A model generated the notes under the pieces. That model was not told the origin of the DNA, searched no databases, and worked only from the letters and a program-made list of their open reading frames with translations. The position numbers were made by a program, and so were the translations under genes. Below are positions 45,770-53,695 of a stretch of 64,000 nucleotides of DNA, one piece after another. How positions within the stretch are numbered: position 1 is the stretch's first letter; each line of letters starts with the position of its first letter. Origin of the DNA: Cognatilysobacter xinjiangensis (lineage in GTDB: Bacteria > Pseudomonadota > Gammaproteobacteria > Xanthomonadales > Xanthomonadaceae); NCBI RefSeq assembly GCF_014651995.1, contig NZ_BMXY01000001.1:186001-250000 (forward strand), written 5' to 3'.

Positions 45770-48421
45770 TCAGAACTCCTGCCAGTGCTGCTCGTTGCCG
45801 CTGCTCTTGGCCGTCTTGCGGGTCTTCGCCGCCGCGATCGGGGCGGCCTTGGCCGGTGCGGCCTTCTTCACCGGATCGACCGCACGCGCGAGCGCGGCGT
45901 TGACCTCGGCCTGAGCCTCGTCGAGGCGGAACGCGGCGACGGTCTCGACCAGCTGCACGGCCTGCTGCTCCAGCGAGCGCGCAGCCGCCGAGGCTTCCTC
46001 GACGAGCGTCGCGTTCTGCTGCGTGGATTCGTCCATCTGCAGGATGGCCTGGTTGACCTGCTCGATGCCGGTCGACTGCTCCTGCGAGGCGGCCGAGATG
46101 TCCGCGATGATGTCGCTCACGCGCTTCACGCTGGTGACGATCTCCTGCATCGTCTGGCCGGCCTGGTCGACCAGCTGCGTGCCTTCGCCGACCTTCTCCA
46201 CCGAGTCGGTGATCAGGCCCTTGATCTCCTTCGCCGCCTGCGCCGAACGCTGCGCGAGCGAGCGTACCTCGGCCGCCACAACCGCGAAGCCGCGGCCCTG
46301 CTCGCCGGCGCGCGCCGCTTCCACCGCCGCGTTGAGCGCGAGGATGTTGGTCTGGAACGCGATGCCGTCGATGACGCTGATGATGTCGACGATCTTGCGG
46401 CTGGCCGCGTTGATCGCGCCCATCGTGTCGACGACCTTGTTGACCACCTGGCCGCCCTGCTGCGCGACGTCGGCGGCGCCGACAGCGAGCTGGTTGGCCT
46501 GGCGCGCGTTGTCGGCGTTCTGGCGCACGGTGGAGGTGAGTTCCTCCATCGACGAGGCCGTTTCCTCCAGCGACGCGGCCTGCGACTCGGTACGCGCCGA
46601 GAGGTCGCTGTTGCCGGAGGCGATCTCGCCGGCCGCGGTGTTGATCAGCTGGCTGCCCATGCGGATCTGGCCGACGATGCCCGCCAGCTGCTGCACGGTG
46701 CGGTTGGCGTTGTGCGCGAGCTCGCCGAACTGGCCCGGCAGGTTCTCGTCCGCGTTCTGCGTGAGGTCGCCGTCGGAGACCGCCGCGAGCAGCGAGCCCA
46801 CTTCGCCGAGGCCGCGGTCCGCGCTCTCCATCAGCTCGTTGAGGTTGGAGATGATCTCGCGGTAGACGAACTCGAACGCCTCGGCGTCGCCACGCTGGCG
46901 GAAGTCGCCGTTGCGCGCGGCCTCGACCAGGCGGCGGATCTCGCCGTTGACGCTCAGCATGCCGGCCTTGACGGCGTCGACCGCGTCGGTGGCGGCCGCC
47001 TTCTTGCCCGGATAGCGCTCGATGTCGCGGGTCAGGTCGCCGCGGCCGTACTCGCCGACGATCGACAGCATGTCCAGCATCGAATCGACGTGCGAGAAGG
47101 TCAGCGAGTTGATCTCGTCGGCCATCACGCCGTACGAGCCCGGGAACTGCTCGGCGTCGATGCGGTACTCGATGTTGCCGGCCTGGTGCTCGTTGAACAT
47201 GTCCTGCTGCGCCTTCGCGAAGCCGCGCAGCGCGCCGACGGCGTTCTCGATGCCGTCGCCGATCACGCGCAGCTCGTCCTGGCTCTTCACGCCGACCTTG
47301 TCCGGGAACTGGCCGACCGCCAGCATCTCGGCCGCGTTCTTGATCTTGGCGAGCGAGTCCTGCGTGCTGCGGCTGAAGCCGAAGAACAGGTAGGTCGAGA
47401 GCAGCAGGGTCAGCAGCACGATCGCGAAGACGATCGCGGCCTGGCGCTGCAGCGCGGCGACGTTGTCTTCCGACGCGGTGTCCATCGCCTGGCCCATCGC
47501 CTCCGAGGCCGCCATCACGGCGTCCTGCAGCTTCTTGTTCTGGGCGACCAGCGCCGGGAACGGCATGTCCTGGGTTTCGGCGTCGATCACGTTCTTCTGC
47601 ACGAACTCGCGGTGCGCGAGGACGGCCTTGACCGCGTCGTCCATCTGCTTCGAAACCAGCGCAGCCACGTGCGGCGAGGAGCGCTTGAGGTTGGCGACGT
47701 CGAGCGTCACGCGGTCGATCAGGAAGTCCGCCATGCTGCTGGAGGAAGCAAAGTCGGCGCGGTCCTCGGTCCAGATCGACTGCTCGCCCAGCACGTGCGC
47801 GGCCGTGGTGCCGTAGGTGGCGCTGGCGTTGCTCAGTAGCGGCATCCATTCGGAGATGGCGCGGCCGGTATAGAACTCGCCCGGATCGGAGGTGACGTCC
47901 ACGCCACCTGTGGAGGCGTATTCGCGCGTCAGGAGGCGCATCTGCCGCAGCGCCTTGTTATGCGCGGCGACCATCGCGCTCGCGTCGGCCTGCGGCGTCT
48001 GCGCGGCGGCCCAGGCGGTCCTGGCCGCGGCCAGCTGCGCGTCCAGCGAAGCGGTCGTTTCGTAATCCTTCCGCCAGGTCTCGACGGCCTTGAAGGCTTC
48101 GGCGACGCGCTTGTTGATGTCGTCGATCTTCGCCGCGCTGGGCGGCGAGTTGTAGAGCTTGAGCATCATCAGGTCGCGATGCGCCTGCATGGCGAACATC
48201 GCATCGTTGAGCGTGCGCAGCTCGACCGAAGTACTGCCGGCCAGTTTGGCGTCCGAGATCTGCTGCTGCGTATTGCGCACGACCAGCGTGCCGAGCACCG
48301 CGCAGGTAAGGGCGAATGCGCCGCCGATGAGCATCGCCTTCTGCGTGAAACGCAGCCGGCTCATCAGTCGCGTGGCCGGCGCGAGGATGCGATCGGCGAT
48401 GGAGGAAGTGTTGGAACTCAT
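45770..48421 (-). CDS. Methyl-accepting chemotaxis protein with C-terminal tethering pentapeptide HWQEF
   Basis: An 883-residue inner-membrane chemoreceptor. Membrane helices at about 28-50 and 335-355 enclose a roughly 280-residue helical periplasmic sensor. Then come HAMP-like segments (three or so, to about 590), methylation helices, and the signalling hairpin tip [35 protein letters not shown] at about residues 700-735. A long Ala/Lys-rich linker ends in HWQEF, an xWxxF tether that binds CheR/CheB. It has its own FliA promoter; GAGG lies five bases before the ATG. The ligand is unknown. Confidence 0.95.
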   Translation of the reverse strand: MSSNTSSIADRILAPATRLMSRLRFTQKAMLIGGAFALTCAVLGTLVVRNTQQQISDAKLAGSTSVELRTLNDAMFAMQAHRDLMMLKLYNSPPSAAKIDDINKRVAEAFKAVETWRKDYETTASLDAQLAAARTAWAAAQTPQADASAMVAAHNKALRQMRLLTREYASTGGVDVTSDPGEFYTGRAISEWMPLLSNASATYGTTAAHVLGEQSIWTEDRADFASSSSMADFLIDRVTLDVANLKRSSPHVAALVSKQMDDAVKAVLAHREFVQKNVIDAETQDMPFPALVAQNKKLQDAVMAASEAMGQAMDTASEDNVAALQRQAAIVFAIVLLTLLLSTYLFFGFSRSTQDSLAKIKNAAEMLAVGQFPDKVGVKSQDELRVIGDGIENAVGALRGFAKAQQDMFNEHQAGNIEYRIDAEQFPGSYGVMADEINSLTFSHVDSMLDMLSIVGEYGRGDLTRDIERYPGKKAAATDAVDAVKAGMLSVNGEIRRLVEAARNGDFRQRGDAEAFEFVYREIISNLNELMESADRGLGEVGSLLAAVSDGDLTQNADENLPGQFGELAHNANRTVQQLAGIVGQIRMGSQLINTAAGEIASGNSDLSARTESQAASLEETASSMEELTSTVRQNADNARQANQLAVGAADVAQQGGQVVNKVVDTMGAINAASRKIVDIISVIDGIAFQTNILALNAAVEAARAGEQGRGFAVVAAEVRSLAQRSAQAAKEIKGLITDSVEKVGEGTQLVDQAGQTMQEIVTSVKRVSDIIADISAASQEQSTGIEQVNQAILQMDESTQQNATLVEEASAAARSLEQQAVQLVETVAAFRLDEAQAEVNAALARAVDPVKKAAPAKAAPIAAAKTRKTAKSSGNEQHWQEF

Positions 48422-48463
48422 GACAGCCTCGGACGAAGACCCTTCATGGGTCGACTGGGAGCG

Positions 48464-48490
48464 TCATCGGCGCGCGCGCCATGAACTTTA
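48464..48490 (-). promoter_or_regulatory. FliA (sigma-28) promoter of the HWQEF chemoreceptor
   Basis: On the minus strand TAAAGTTC (48490-48483), 11 bases, GCCGATGA (48471-48464): 14 of 16 consensus bases with exact spacing, giving a leader of about 36 bases. This is the best FliA site in the window. The rest of the 284-base divergent gap (48422-48705) shows only a GC-rich hairpin near 48495-48520. Confidence 0.85.
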
Positions 48491-48705
48491 GTGACGGCCG
48501 CCCGGTTTTCGGGCCGCGGGTGCAGGTTTCGTGACGAGCCACGCCCCAGTGCGACCTTGGTCCGGTCGCTTCTGGGATGCGCGTCATGAACGGCGCACGA
48601 GGGCGGCCGGAAGTGGGGTCGAGGGTTAAAGAACCCCGCGGGATGGCCGATCCCCCGGTTACGGCGCCGCGAGCGCCGCGCCACGTATTTTTCAGGAGAC
48701 CCCCC

Positions 48706-49011
48706 ATGAATCGTTCCCTCGTATTCGCGGTCGCGATGGCGCTGGGCACCGCGCTGCCGGTCCGGGCGGCCGACCTGCAGCCGATCAAGCGCGTCGAACC
48801 GACCTATCCGCCGGAAGCGGCCCGCGCCGGCACCACCGGTTACGTCGACGTCGAGTTCGAAGTCGATCCGGCCGGCAAGGTCGCGGCCGTGTCCGTCGTC
48901 AATGCTAAGCCCACCCGCACCTTCGAGCAGGCCGCCGTTCGCGCAGTCAAGCAGTGGCAGTTCGCCCCGGGCGGCGGCAAGGGCAAGGTGCGCCTGAACT
49001 TCTCGATGTGA
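48706..49011 (+). CDS. Small exported TonB-C-like protein
   Basis: A 101-residue protein: signal peptide (MNRSLVFAVAMALGTALPVRA) followed directly by a compact TonB C-terminal domain (IKRVEPTYPPEAARAGTTGYVDVEFEVDPAGKV at about residues 27-59, then FEQAAVRAVKQWQFAPG). The YP motif and the KQWQFAP end are classic for the fold. It lacks an anchor and spacer, so it is a stand-alone periplasmic module like the 31060 gene. AGGAG (48694-48698) is seven bases before the ATG. Confidence 0.88.
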   Translation: MNRSLVFAVAMALGTALPVRAADLQPIKRVEPTYPPEAARAGTTGYVDVEFEVDPAGKVAAVSVVNAKPTRTFEQAAVRAVKQWQFAPGGGKGKVRLNFSM

Positions 49012-49056
49012 TCCATCGGAAGGTCAGTCCGCCGGATCGCCGGCGGGCATGTCGCG

Positions 49057-49095
49057 CACAAAAAGAAGCCGCGCTGATGCGCGGCTTTTTTTGTG
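49057..49095. terminator. Bidirectional terminator between the TonB-C-like gene and the small minus-strand gene
   Basis: AAGCCGCGC / GCGCGGCTT stem (49066-49074 with 49079-49087), TGAT loop, seven T on the plus strand (49086-49092) and an A-run on the other side serving the minus strand. Confidence 0.9.
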
Positions 49096-49111
49096 CGACG
49101 TGCGAAGCGCC

Positions 49112-49390
49112 TCAGTTGTTGGACAGCGACACCGCCTCGTCGCTGCCCGCTGCCGAGGTATCGGCCAGCCGCATCCGCGTGATCAGCAGTTCACGGTCGT
49201 GCCCCTGCACGACGGCGCGGCCGTGCAGGCCGAGCTGGGTGACGAGTTCGGCGCTGAAGACCGACAGGTCGCAGTCGAGGGCGCCGCGCGGGCGCAGCTC
49301 GTCGGAACGGCCGTGGCCGCCCTGCGGATCGAGCATGGACGGCATCAGAAGCAACGCCCCGTCGGTGCGCTCGAAGATGTGGAAGTTCAT
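49112..49390 (-). CDS. Small hypothetical protein (92 residues)
   Basis: No family recognised. It begins MNFHIFERTDGALLLMPSML and ends in an acidic Ser/Asn-rich tail; a mixed alpha/beta, probably cytoplasmic protein without signal peptide or membrane helix. CCAGGATT gives a good ribosome binding site (AGGA, about six bases before the ATG at 49390), and a bidirectional terminator closes the gene, both supporting a real gene. No promoter could be pinned in the 261 bases upstream, which hold a GGAACGTTCC palindrome and the cheW terminator. Confidence 0.65.
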   Translation of the reverse strand: MNFHIFERTDGALLLMPSMLDPQGGHGRSDELRPRGALDCDLSVFSAELVTQLGLHGRAVVQGHDRELLITRMRLADTSAAGSDEAVSLSNN

Positions 49391-49602
49391 GGGGAATCCT
49401 GGCGCGCTGGGAGGCAGCGCCCGCCGGTGGACGGCGTCCCCGGATCGACGGGGAAGGGCTGCAGCTGACGGAAGCGACGGTAGCGACTTGCCCGCGATTC
49501 CGTGGAACGTTCCGCAATGCGGACAGCCATCACGGTACAGGGGCTTTCATGAATAGCAACGCGCGCACGCCGTTTGTCCGCCGAACGGTGCGCGGAAACA
49601 TG

Positions 49603-49626
49603 AACGGCCGCTCATAAGCGGCCGTT
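49603..49626 (-). terminator. Terminator of the STAS-cheY-cheA-cheW operon
   Basis: AACGGCCGCT / AGCGGCCGTT perfect ten-base stem with a four-base loop; minus strand continues CATGTTT. Twenty-six bases beyond the cheW stop. Confidence 0.75.
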
Positions 49627-49651
49627 GCATGCAAAGCGGTGCTGGCGCGAA

Positions 49652-50143
49652 TCAGGCGGCGACGGCCTGCTCCACGAGCCCCATCTCTTCACTCGTCATC
49701 AGCCGCTCGATGTCGAGCAGGATCAGCATGCGTTCGTCGACGACGCCCAGGCCCATGAGGAACTTGCGGTCGATGGCCGAGCCCAGGTCCGGCACCGCGC
49801 GCAGCTGGTCGGGCTGCAGGCGCAGCACGTCGGACACGCTGTCGACCACGATGCCGATGGTGCGGCCGGCGATGCTCAGCACGATCATTACCGTGGTGTC
49901 GTCGTAGGTGGCCTGCGACAGCTGGAACTTCATGCGCATGTCCACCACCGGCACGATCAGGCCGCGCAGGTTGATCGCGCCCTTCACGAAGTCCGGCGCG
50001 CCCGGCAGGCGCGTGACCTGATCGTAGCCGCGGATCTCCTGCACCTTGAGGATGTCCACGCCGTACTCCTCGCTGCCGAGGGTGAAGGTGAGGTACTCGT
50101 GCTCGGTGAGGCCGGCGACGTCTTCGATGGCTTCGGTGCTCAT
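49652..50143 (-). CDS. cheW: Chemotaxis coupling protein CheW
   Basis: Adaptor joining receptors to CheA. It has 163 residues with the two-lobed beta-barrel: EYLTFTLGSEEYGVDILKVQEI, INLRGLIVPVVDMRMKF (the conserved NLRG and D), IGIVVDSVSDVL and FLMGLGVVDERMLILLDIERL. No extra domain. The ATG at 50143 follows cheA by 23 bases. Last gene of the STAS-cheY-cheA-cheW unit. Confidence 0.95.
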   Translation of the reverse strand: MSTEAIEDVAGLTEHEYLTFTLGSEEYGVDILKVQEIRGYDQVTRLPGAPDFVKGAINLRGLIVPVVDMRMKFQLSQATYDDTTVMIVLSIAGRTIGIVVDSVSDVLRLQPDQLRAVPDLGSAIDRKFLMGLGVVDERMLILLDIERLMTSEEMGLVEQAVAA

Positions 50144-50166
50144 GGGGTTCTCTGTCTCTGCGCGGC

Positions 50167-52137
50167 TCAGGCCGCGTCCTTCAGGCGCACGTGCTGCGCG
50201 AGGCCGTCGGCATCGACGATCAGCGCGACGCGACCGTCGCCGAGGATGGTGGCGCCGGATACGCCGGGGACCTTGCGGTAGTTGCTTTCGAGGTTCTTGA
50301 TCACGACCTGCTGCTGGCCGAGCAGTTCGTCGACCTCCAAGGCGATGCGGCCGCGCTCGCTCTCCACCACCACCGCGATCGGTGGCGTATCGAGCAGCGC
50401 GCTCGCGGTGGTATCGATGCCGTAGCGCTCGGCGAGGTTGAGCATCGGGATGTAATCCTCGCGCAGGCGCAGCACGCGGTCGCCGCCGCCGATGGTGCGC
50501 ACCTCGTCGCCCTTGGGCTGCAGCGATTCCACGACCACGTTGAGCGGCACCACGAACACCTCGTCGCCGACCGCGACGGTCATGCCGTCGAGGATCGCGA
50601 GAGTGAGCGGCAGGCGAATCGTCATCGTCGAGCCGCGGCCGGTCTCGCTGCGGATGTCGACGCCGCCGCCGAGCGCCTGGATGTTCCTGCGCACCACGTC
50701 CATGCCGACGCCGCGCCCGGACACGTCGGTGAGCGTGTCGGCGGTGGAGAAGCCCGGATGGAAGATCAGCTCCCAGACCTGCGCGTCGCTCGGGTTCTCG
50801 CCGATCGGCAGGTTCCGCTCGATCGCCTTGCGCAGGATCCTGTCGCGGTTGAGGCCGCGGCCGTCGTCGGTCACTTCGATGACGATGTGGCCGCCCTGGT
50901 GCATCGCGCTCAGCGCGATCGTGCCGGTCTCGTCCTTGCCCGCGGCGCGACGCTCTTCGGGCGCCTCGAGGCCGTGGTCGATCGAGTTGCGGATCAGGTG
51001 CACCAGCGGATCGACGATCTTCTCGATCACGCCCTTGTCCAGCTCGGTCTGCTCGCCGGTGGTCTTCAGGCGCACCTTCTTGCCCAGGCGCGTGGCGAGG
51101 TCGCGCACCATGCGCGGGAAACGGCTGAAGGCGAAGTCGACCGGCAGCATGCGGACGCTCATCACCGCTTCCTGCAGGTCGCGCGAGTTGCGCTCGAGCT
51201 GGTTGATCGCGGCCAGCAGGCCTTCGAACTGCACCGGGTCGAGCGACTCGGCGCGCTGGCGGATCATCGCCTGCGTGATCACCAGTTCGCCGACGAGGTT
51301 GATCAGCGCGTCGACCTTGCCGACGCCGACGCGGATCGAGCTTTCGGCGGCGCCGCCACCGGCGCTGGGCGCATGCGCGTCCGCGGCGGCCTCGGCCACG
51401 ACCGGCGCGGCCTCGACGACCGGCGCCGGCTCGGGCTCGATCGCTTCGATCACGAGGTCGCACTGATCTTCGACCCAGGCGAACACGTCGTCGATCGCGC
51501 CGCGCTTCACGCTGCCCGGCAGCTCGAACGACCAGCCGAGATACGCGTTGACGGGATCGAGCTCGGCGAACGCGGGCAGCGTGTCGTCGAAGCAGGCCAT
51601 GTCGCGCGCGCCGAGCTCGTCGAGCTCGCGCAGCATGCGCAGCGGATCGTTGCCGCTGAGGAACAGCGACGGATACGGGCGGAATACGATGCGCCAGCAC
51701 TCGGGGCCGTCGCTCCCGGGCTTGGCGGCCGCGGCGGTCGGCGCCGCCGGGGCGACGCCGGTGAGCAGCGTGTCGAGTTCGCGCTTGCTCGCGTCGATCG
51801 CCGGCTGGTCGAGGCCGCTGCCGTTCTCGGCGTGGTCGATCATGCCGCGCAGCACGTCCACGGACGTCAGCAGCACGCTGATCGCGGCCGAATCGAGATG
51901 GCGCTTGCCGGCGCGGGCCTCGTCCAGCAGCGTCTCCATCACGTGGGTGAAGTCGCTGATGTACCTGAAGCCGAACGTGCCGGCGCCGCCCTTGATGGAG
52001 TGCGCGGCACGGAAGATCAGGTTGATCGTGTCCGCGTCGGAACGCCCCGCCTCCATGCCGAGCAGGCCGGACTCCATCGTGTCCAGGCCTTCGCGGCTTT
52101 CCTCGAAGAACGCCGCGTGGAACCGGCTCATGTCCAT
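50167..52137 (-). CDS. cheA: Chemotaxis histidine kinase CheA (second copy, with P2-like domain)
   Basis: A 656-residue class II histidine kinase: P1 phosphotransfer domain with AHSIKGGAGTFGF (phospho-His near 46), a P2-like CheY/CheB-docking domain (about 145-235, CWRIVFRPYPSLFLSGNDPLRML), an acidic Ala/Pro linker, P3 dimerisation (KVDALINLVGELVITQAMI), P4 kinase with HLIRNSIDHGLE (N box), DDGRGL and GRGVGMDVV, and the CheW-like P5 domain. All catalytic boxes are present. AGGAG precedes the ATG at 52137; ATG 52131 is possible. It is paired with its own cheY and cheW. Confidence 0.96.
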   Translation of the reverse strand: MDMSRFHAAFFEESREGLDTMESGLLGMEAGRSDADTINLIFRAAHSIKGGAGTFGFRYISDFTHVMETLLDEARAGKRHLDSAAISVLLTSVDVLRGMIDHAENGSGLDQPAIDASKRELDTLLTGVAPAAPTAAAAKPGSDGPECWRIVFRPYPSLFLSGNDPLRMLRELDELGARDMACFDDTLPAFAELDPVNAYLGWSFELPGSVKRGAIDDVFAWVEDQCDLVIEAIEPEPAPVVEAAPVVAEAAADAHAPSAGGGAAESSIRVGVGKVDALINLVGELVITQAMIRQRAESLDPVQFEGLLAAINQLERNSRDLQEAVMSVRMLPVDFAFSRFPRMVRDLATRLGKKVRLKTTGEQTELDKGVIEKIVDPLVHLIRNSIDHGLEAPEERRAAGKDETGTIALSAMHQGGHIVIEVTDDGRGLNRDRILRKAIERNLPIGENPSDAQVWELIFHPGFSTADTLTDVSGRGVGMDVVRRNIQALGGGVDIRSETGRGSTMTIRLPLTLAILDGMTVAVGDEVFVVPLNVVVESLQPKGDEVRTIGGGDRVLRLREDYIPMLNLAERYGIDTTASALLDTPPIAVVVESERGRIALEVDELLGQQQVVIKNLESNYRKVPGVSGATILGDGRVALIVDADGLAQHVRLKDAA

Positions 52138-52156
52138 GGGGACGCGCTCCTGCGGA

Positions 52157-52522
52157 TCAGCCGAGGACCTTGCGGACCGTCGCGAGCAACTGCTCCGGAT
52201 CGAACGGCTTGACCAGCCAGCCGGTGGCGCCGGCGGCGCGGCCTTCCTGCTTCTTGTCGGTGCCCGACTCGGTGGTGAGCATCAGCAGCGGGGTGAAGCG
52301 GTAGTCGGGCAGCTGGCGCAGGTTGCGGATCAGCTCGATGCCGTCCATGCGCGGCATGTTGACGTCGGTCACCACCGCATCGAAGCGCTTGGTCTTGGCG
52401 ATGTCGAGCGCGGCTTGGCCGTCCTCGGCCTCGCTGACGTTATAGCCGCCCGACGACAGCGCGAACGCGACCATCTGTCGCATGGAAGTGGAGTCGTCGA
52501 CGATCAGCAGTTGCGCGCTCAC
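52157..52522 (-). CDS. cheY: Chemotaxis response regulator CheY
   Basis: A single-domain receiver of 121 residues. Acidic pair D9-D10, phosphoacceptor D53 (TDVNMPRMDG), T83/T84 switch region (MLTTES) and K105 (LVKPFDP). No output domain. It probably carries the signal from the neighbouring CheA; it is of the type found next to cheA in the motCD-parA clusters of gammaproteobacteria. ATG 52522 overlaps the STAS gene stop by four bases. Confidence 0.95.
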   Translation of the reverse strand: MSAQLLIVDDSTSMRQMVAFALSSGGYNVSEAEDGQAALDIAKTKRFDAVVTDVNMPRMDGIELIRNLRQLPDYRFTPLLMLTTESGTDKKQEGRAAGATGWLVKPFDPEQLLATVRKVLG

Positions 52523-52818
52523 GCAATATCTCCGTTTACAGCTTGAGTGTTATCGACGCCCAGGCTCGTCGCCAGCGCGAGCTGTCGCGCGGCGTTGACC
52601 AGGGCAGAGGAGGCGAGGGTGACGGTGGTGTGGCGGCCCGCGACGCTGCGGTCGCGCACGAAGGCATGCAGCAGCTGCAGCCCGGCGGCGTGCACGCGCT
52701 GCACCTGGTCGGCGACGAGCGACACGGGCTCGTCGTCCTCGAGATGCGGCAGCAGCACCTGGTGCAGCTCGCCCACGTGCTCGATGCCGAGGTCGGATTG
52801 AAGGCTCAGTTCGGCCAT
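52519..52818 (-). CDS. STAS-domain protein at the head of the cheY-cheA-cheW operon
   Basis: A 99-residue single STAS domain (anti-sigma-factor antagonist / MlaB-like fold). The loop that in SpoIIAA-type proteins carries the phosphorylated serine (D-S-A-G-L) reads HAAGL here, Ala44 replacing the acceptor, so control by phosphorylation is unlikely. The role in chemotaxis is unknown. GAGG lies six bases before the ATG at 52818. A FliA promoter is 35-60 bases upstream and cheY overlaps its stop by four bases. Confidence 0.88.
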   Translation of the reverse strand: MAELSLQSDLGIEHVGELHQVLLPHLEDDEPVSLVADQVQRVHAAGLQLLHAFVRDRSVAGRHTTVTLASSALVNAARQLALATSLGVDNTQAVNGDIA

Positions 52819-52852
52819 GACGCACCTCGCCGCGGAAAGGAATACGACCGGT

Positions 52853-52879
52853 TTAACGGCGGCGTCACGGGCGACTTGA
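52853..52879 (-). promoter_or_regulatory. FliA (sigma-28) promoter of the STAS-cheY-cheA-cheW operon
   Basis: On the minus strand TCAAGTCG (52879-52872), 11 bases, GCCGTTAA (52860-52853). Exact spacing, -10 seven of eight, leader of about 28 bases. Confidence 0.75.
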
Positions 52880-52958
52880 GGCGGCCGGGGTGCGAGGCGC
52901 GTCGCAGTTCGGGAGGCCGGCGGCCGTCGCGACGTGGCGAGGAGCGCGCACGGCGAGG

Positions 52959-52981
52959 CGACCGGCACGGGCTGCCGGTCG
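52959..52981 (-). terminator. Possible terminator after the ParP-like gene
   Basis: CGACCGGCA / TGCCGGTCG, a perfect nine-base stem with a five-base loop, 17 bases beyond the stop at 52998. No T-run follows, so it would be a weak or factor-dependent terminator. It separates the motC operon from the FliA promoter of the next unit. Confidence 0.4.
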
Positions 52982-52997
52982 ATCCGGGCGGTGCGAG

Positions 52998-53693
52998 TCA
53001 GTCGAACAGCGCGTCGGCGTCGAGCAGCACCGTCGGGGCGTCGGTGACGCGCGCCACGCCCAGCGTCGGGCCCGGGTCGGCGCCCGGCAGCGGCGGCTCG
53101 ACGTGCTCGGCCTCCAGCGACACGACGTCCTCGACGCAGGTCACCAGCACGCCGATCAGCTCGTCGTCGCGCTCGATCACCACCACGCGCGAGCGTTCCT
53201 CGACGCGCACGGCGCCGACGTCCAGCCACAGGCCGAGGTCGAACACCGGCACGATGCGGCCGCGCAGGTTCATCACGCCCAGCACCGAATGCGCGGCGCC
53301 GCGCATGGCCACCACCGGCGCCACGCGCACGACCTCCTGCACCCGCAGCAGCTCGAAGGCATAGGAATCGTGGTCGACGCAGACGCGCAGCCAGCGGTTG
53401 CCGCCGGTGGCGGTGCGGGCGCGGCCACTGGACGCGATCGGCGTGCGCGGGATGGGCGCGATCGGATCGGTGGCGATGAAGTTTGCCAGCGACGGCATCG
53501 CACGCGCCGGGCCGGGCGCGGGGGCCTGCATGCGTGCGGGCGGCTCGACCGGCATTGCAGGCGCGATGGGCGCCGGCGGGGGTTCGGGCGCGTTCGCCTC
53601 GCGCAGCGGCTTCGGCAGCGCGTCGGCCGCGATCGTGGCGGGCTGGAACTCGCCGCCGAGCAGTTCGTCGAGGTAGGCGTCGATGGGGGCCAT
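52998..53693 (-). CDS. CheW-domain protein with Pro-rich N-terminus, ParP-like
   Basis: A 231-residue protein. The first 95 residues or so are Ala/Pro-rich and probably disordered, starting with a short helix (IDAYLDELLGG). The remainder is a CheW-like domain (RWLRVCVDHDSYAFELLRVQEVV..., MNLRGRIVPVFDLGLWL at about residues 143-159). Position directly after parA, two bases from its stop, and this layout fit ParP, which links the ParA-like ATPase ParC to CheA and receptors at the pole. It could also be a plain CheW with a long leader. Confidence 0.88.
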   Translation of the reverse strand: MAPIDAYLDELLGGEFQPATIAADALPKPLREANAPEPPPAPIAPAMPVEPPARMQAPAPGPARAMPSLANFIATDPIAPIPRTPIASSGRARTATGGNRWLRVCVDHDSYAFELLRVQEVVRVAPVVAMRGAAHSVLGVMNLRGRIVPVFDLGLWLDVGAVRVEERSRVVVIERDDELIGVLVTCVEDVVSLEAEHVEPPLPGADPGPTLGVARVTDAPTVLLDADALFD

Positions 53694-53695
53694 GG

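Noticed and set aside
48418-48788. Two small minus-strand frames (88 and 114 codons) in the receptor-TonB-C gap
   Set aside because: Overlap the FliA promoter and the start of the TonB-C-like gene, Arg/Pro-rich, no ribosome binding site.
49520-49535. TGGC...TTGC before the 92-residue gene as a sigma-54 promoter
   Set aside because: GG to GC distance is 11 bases instead of 10.
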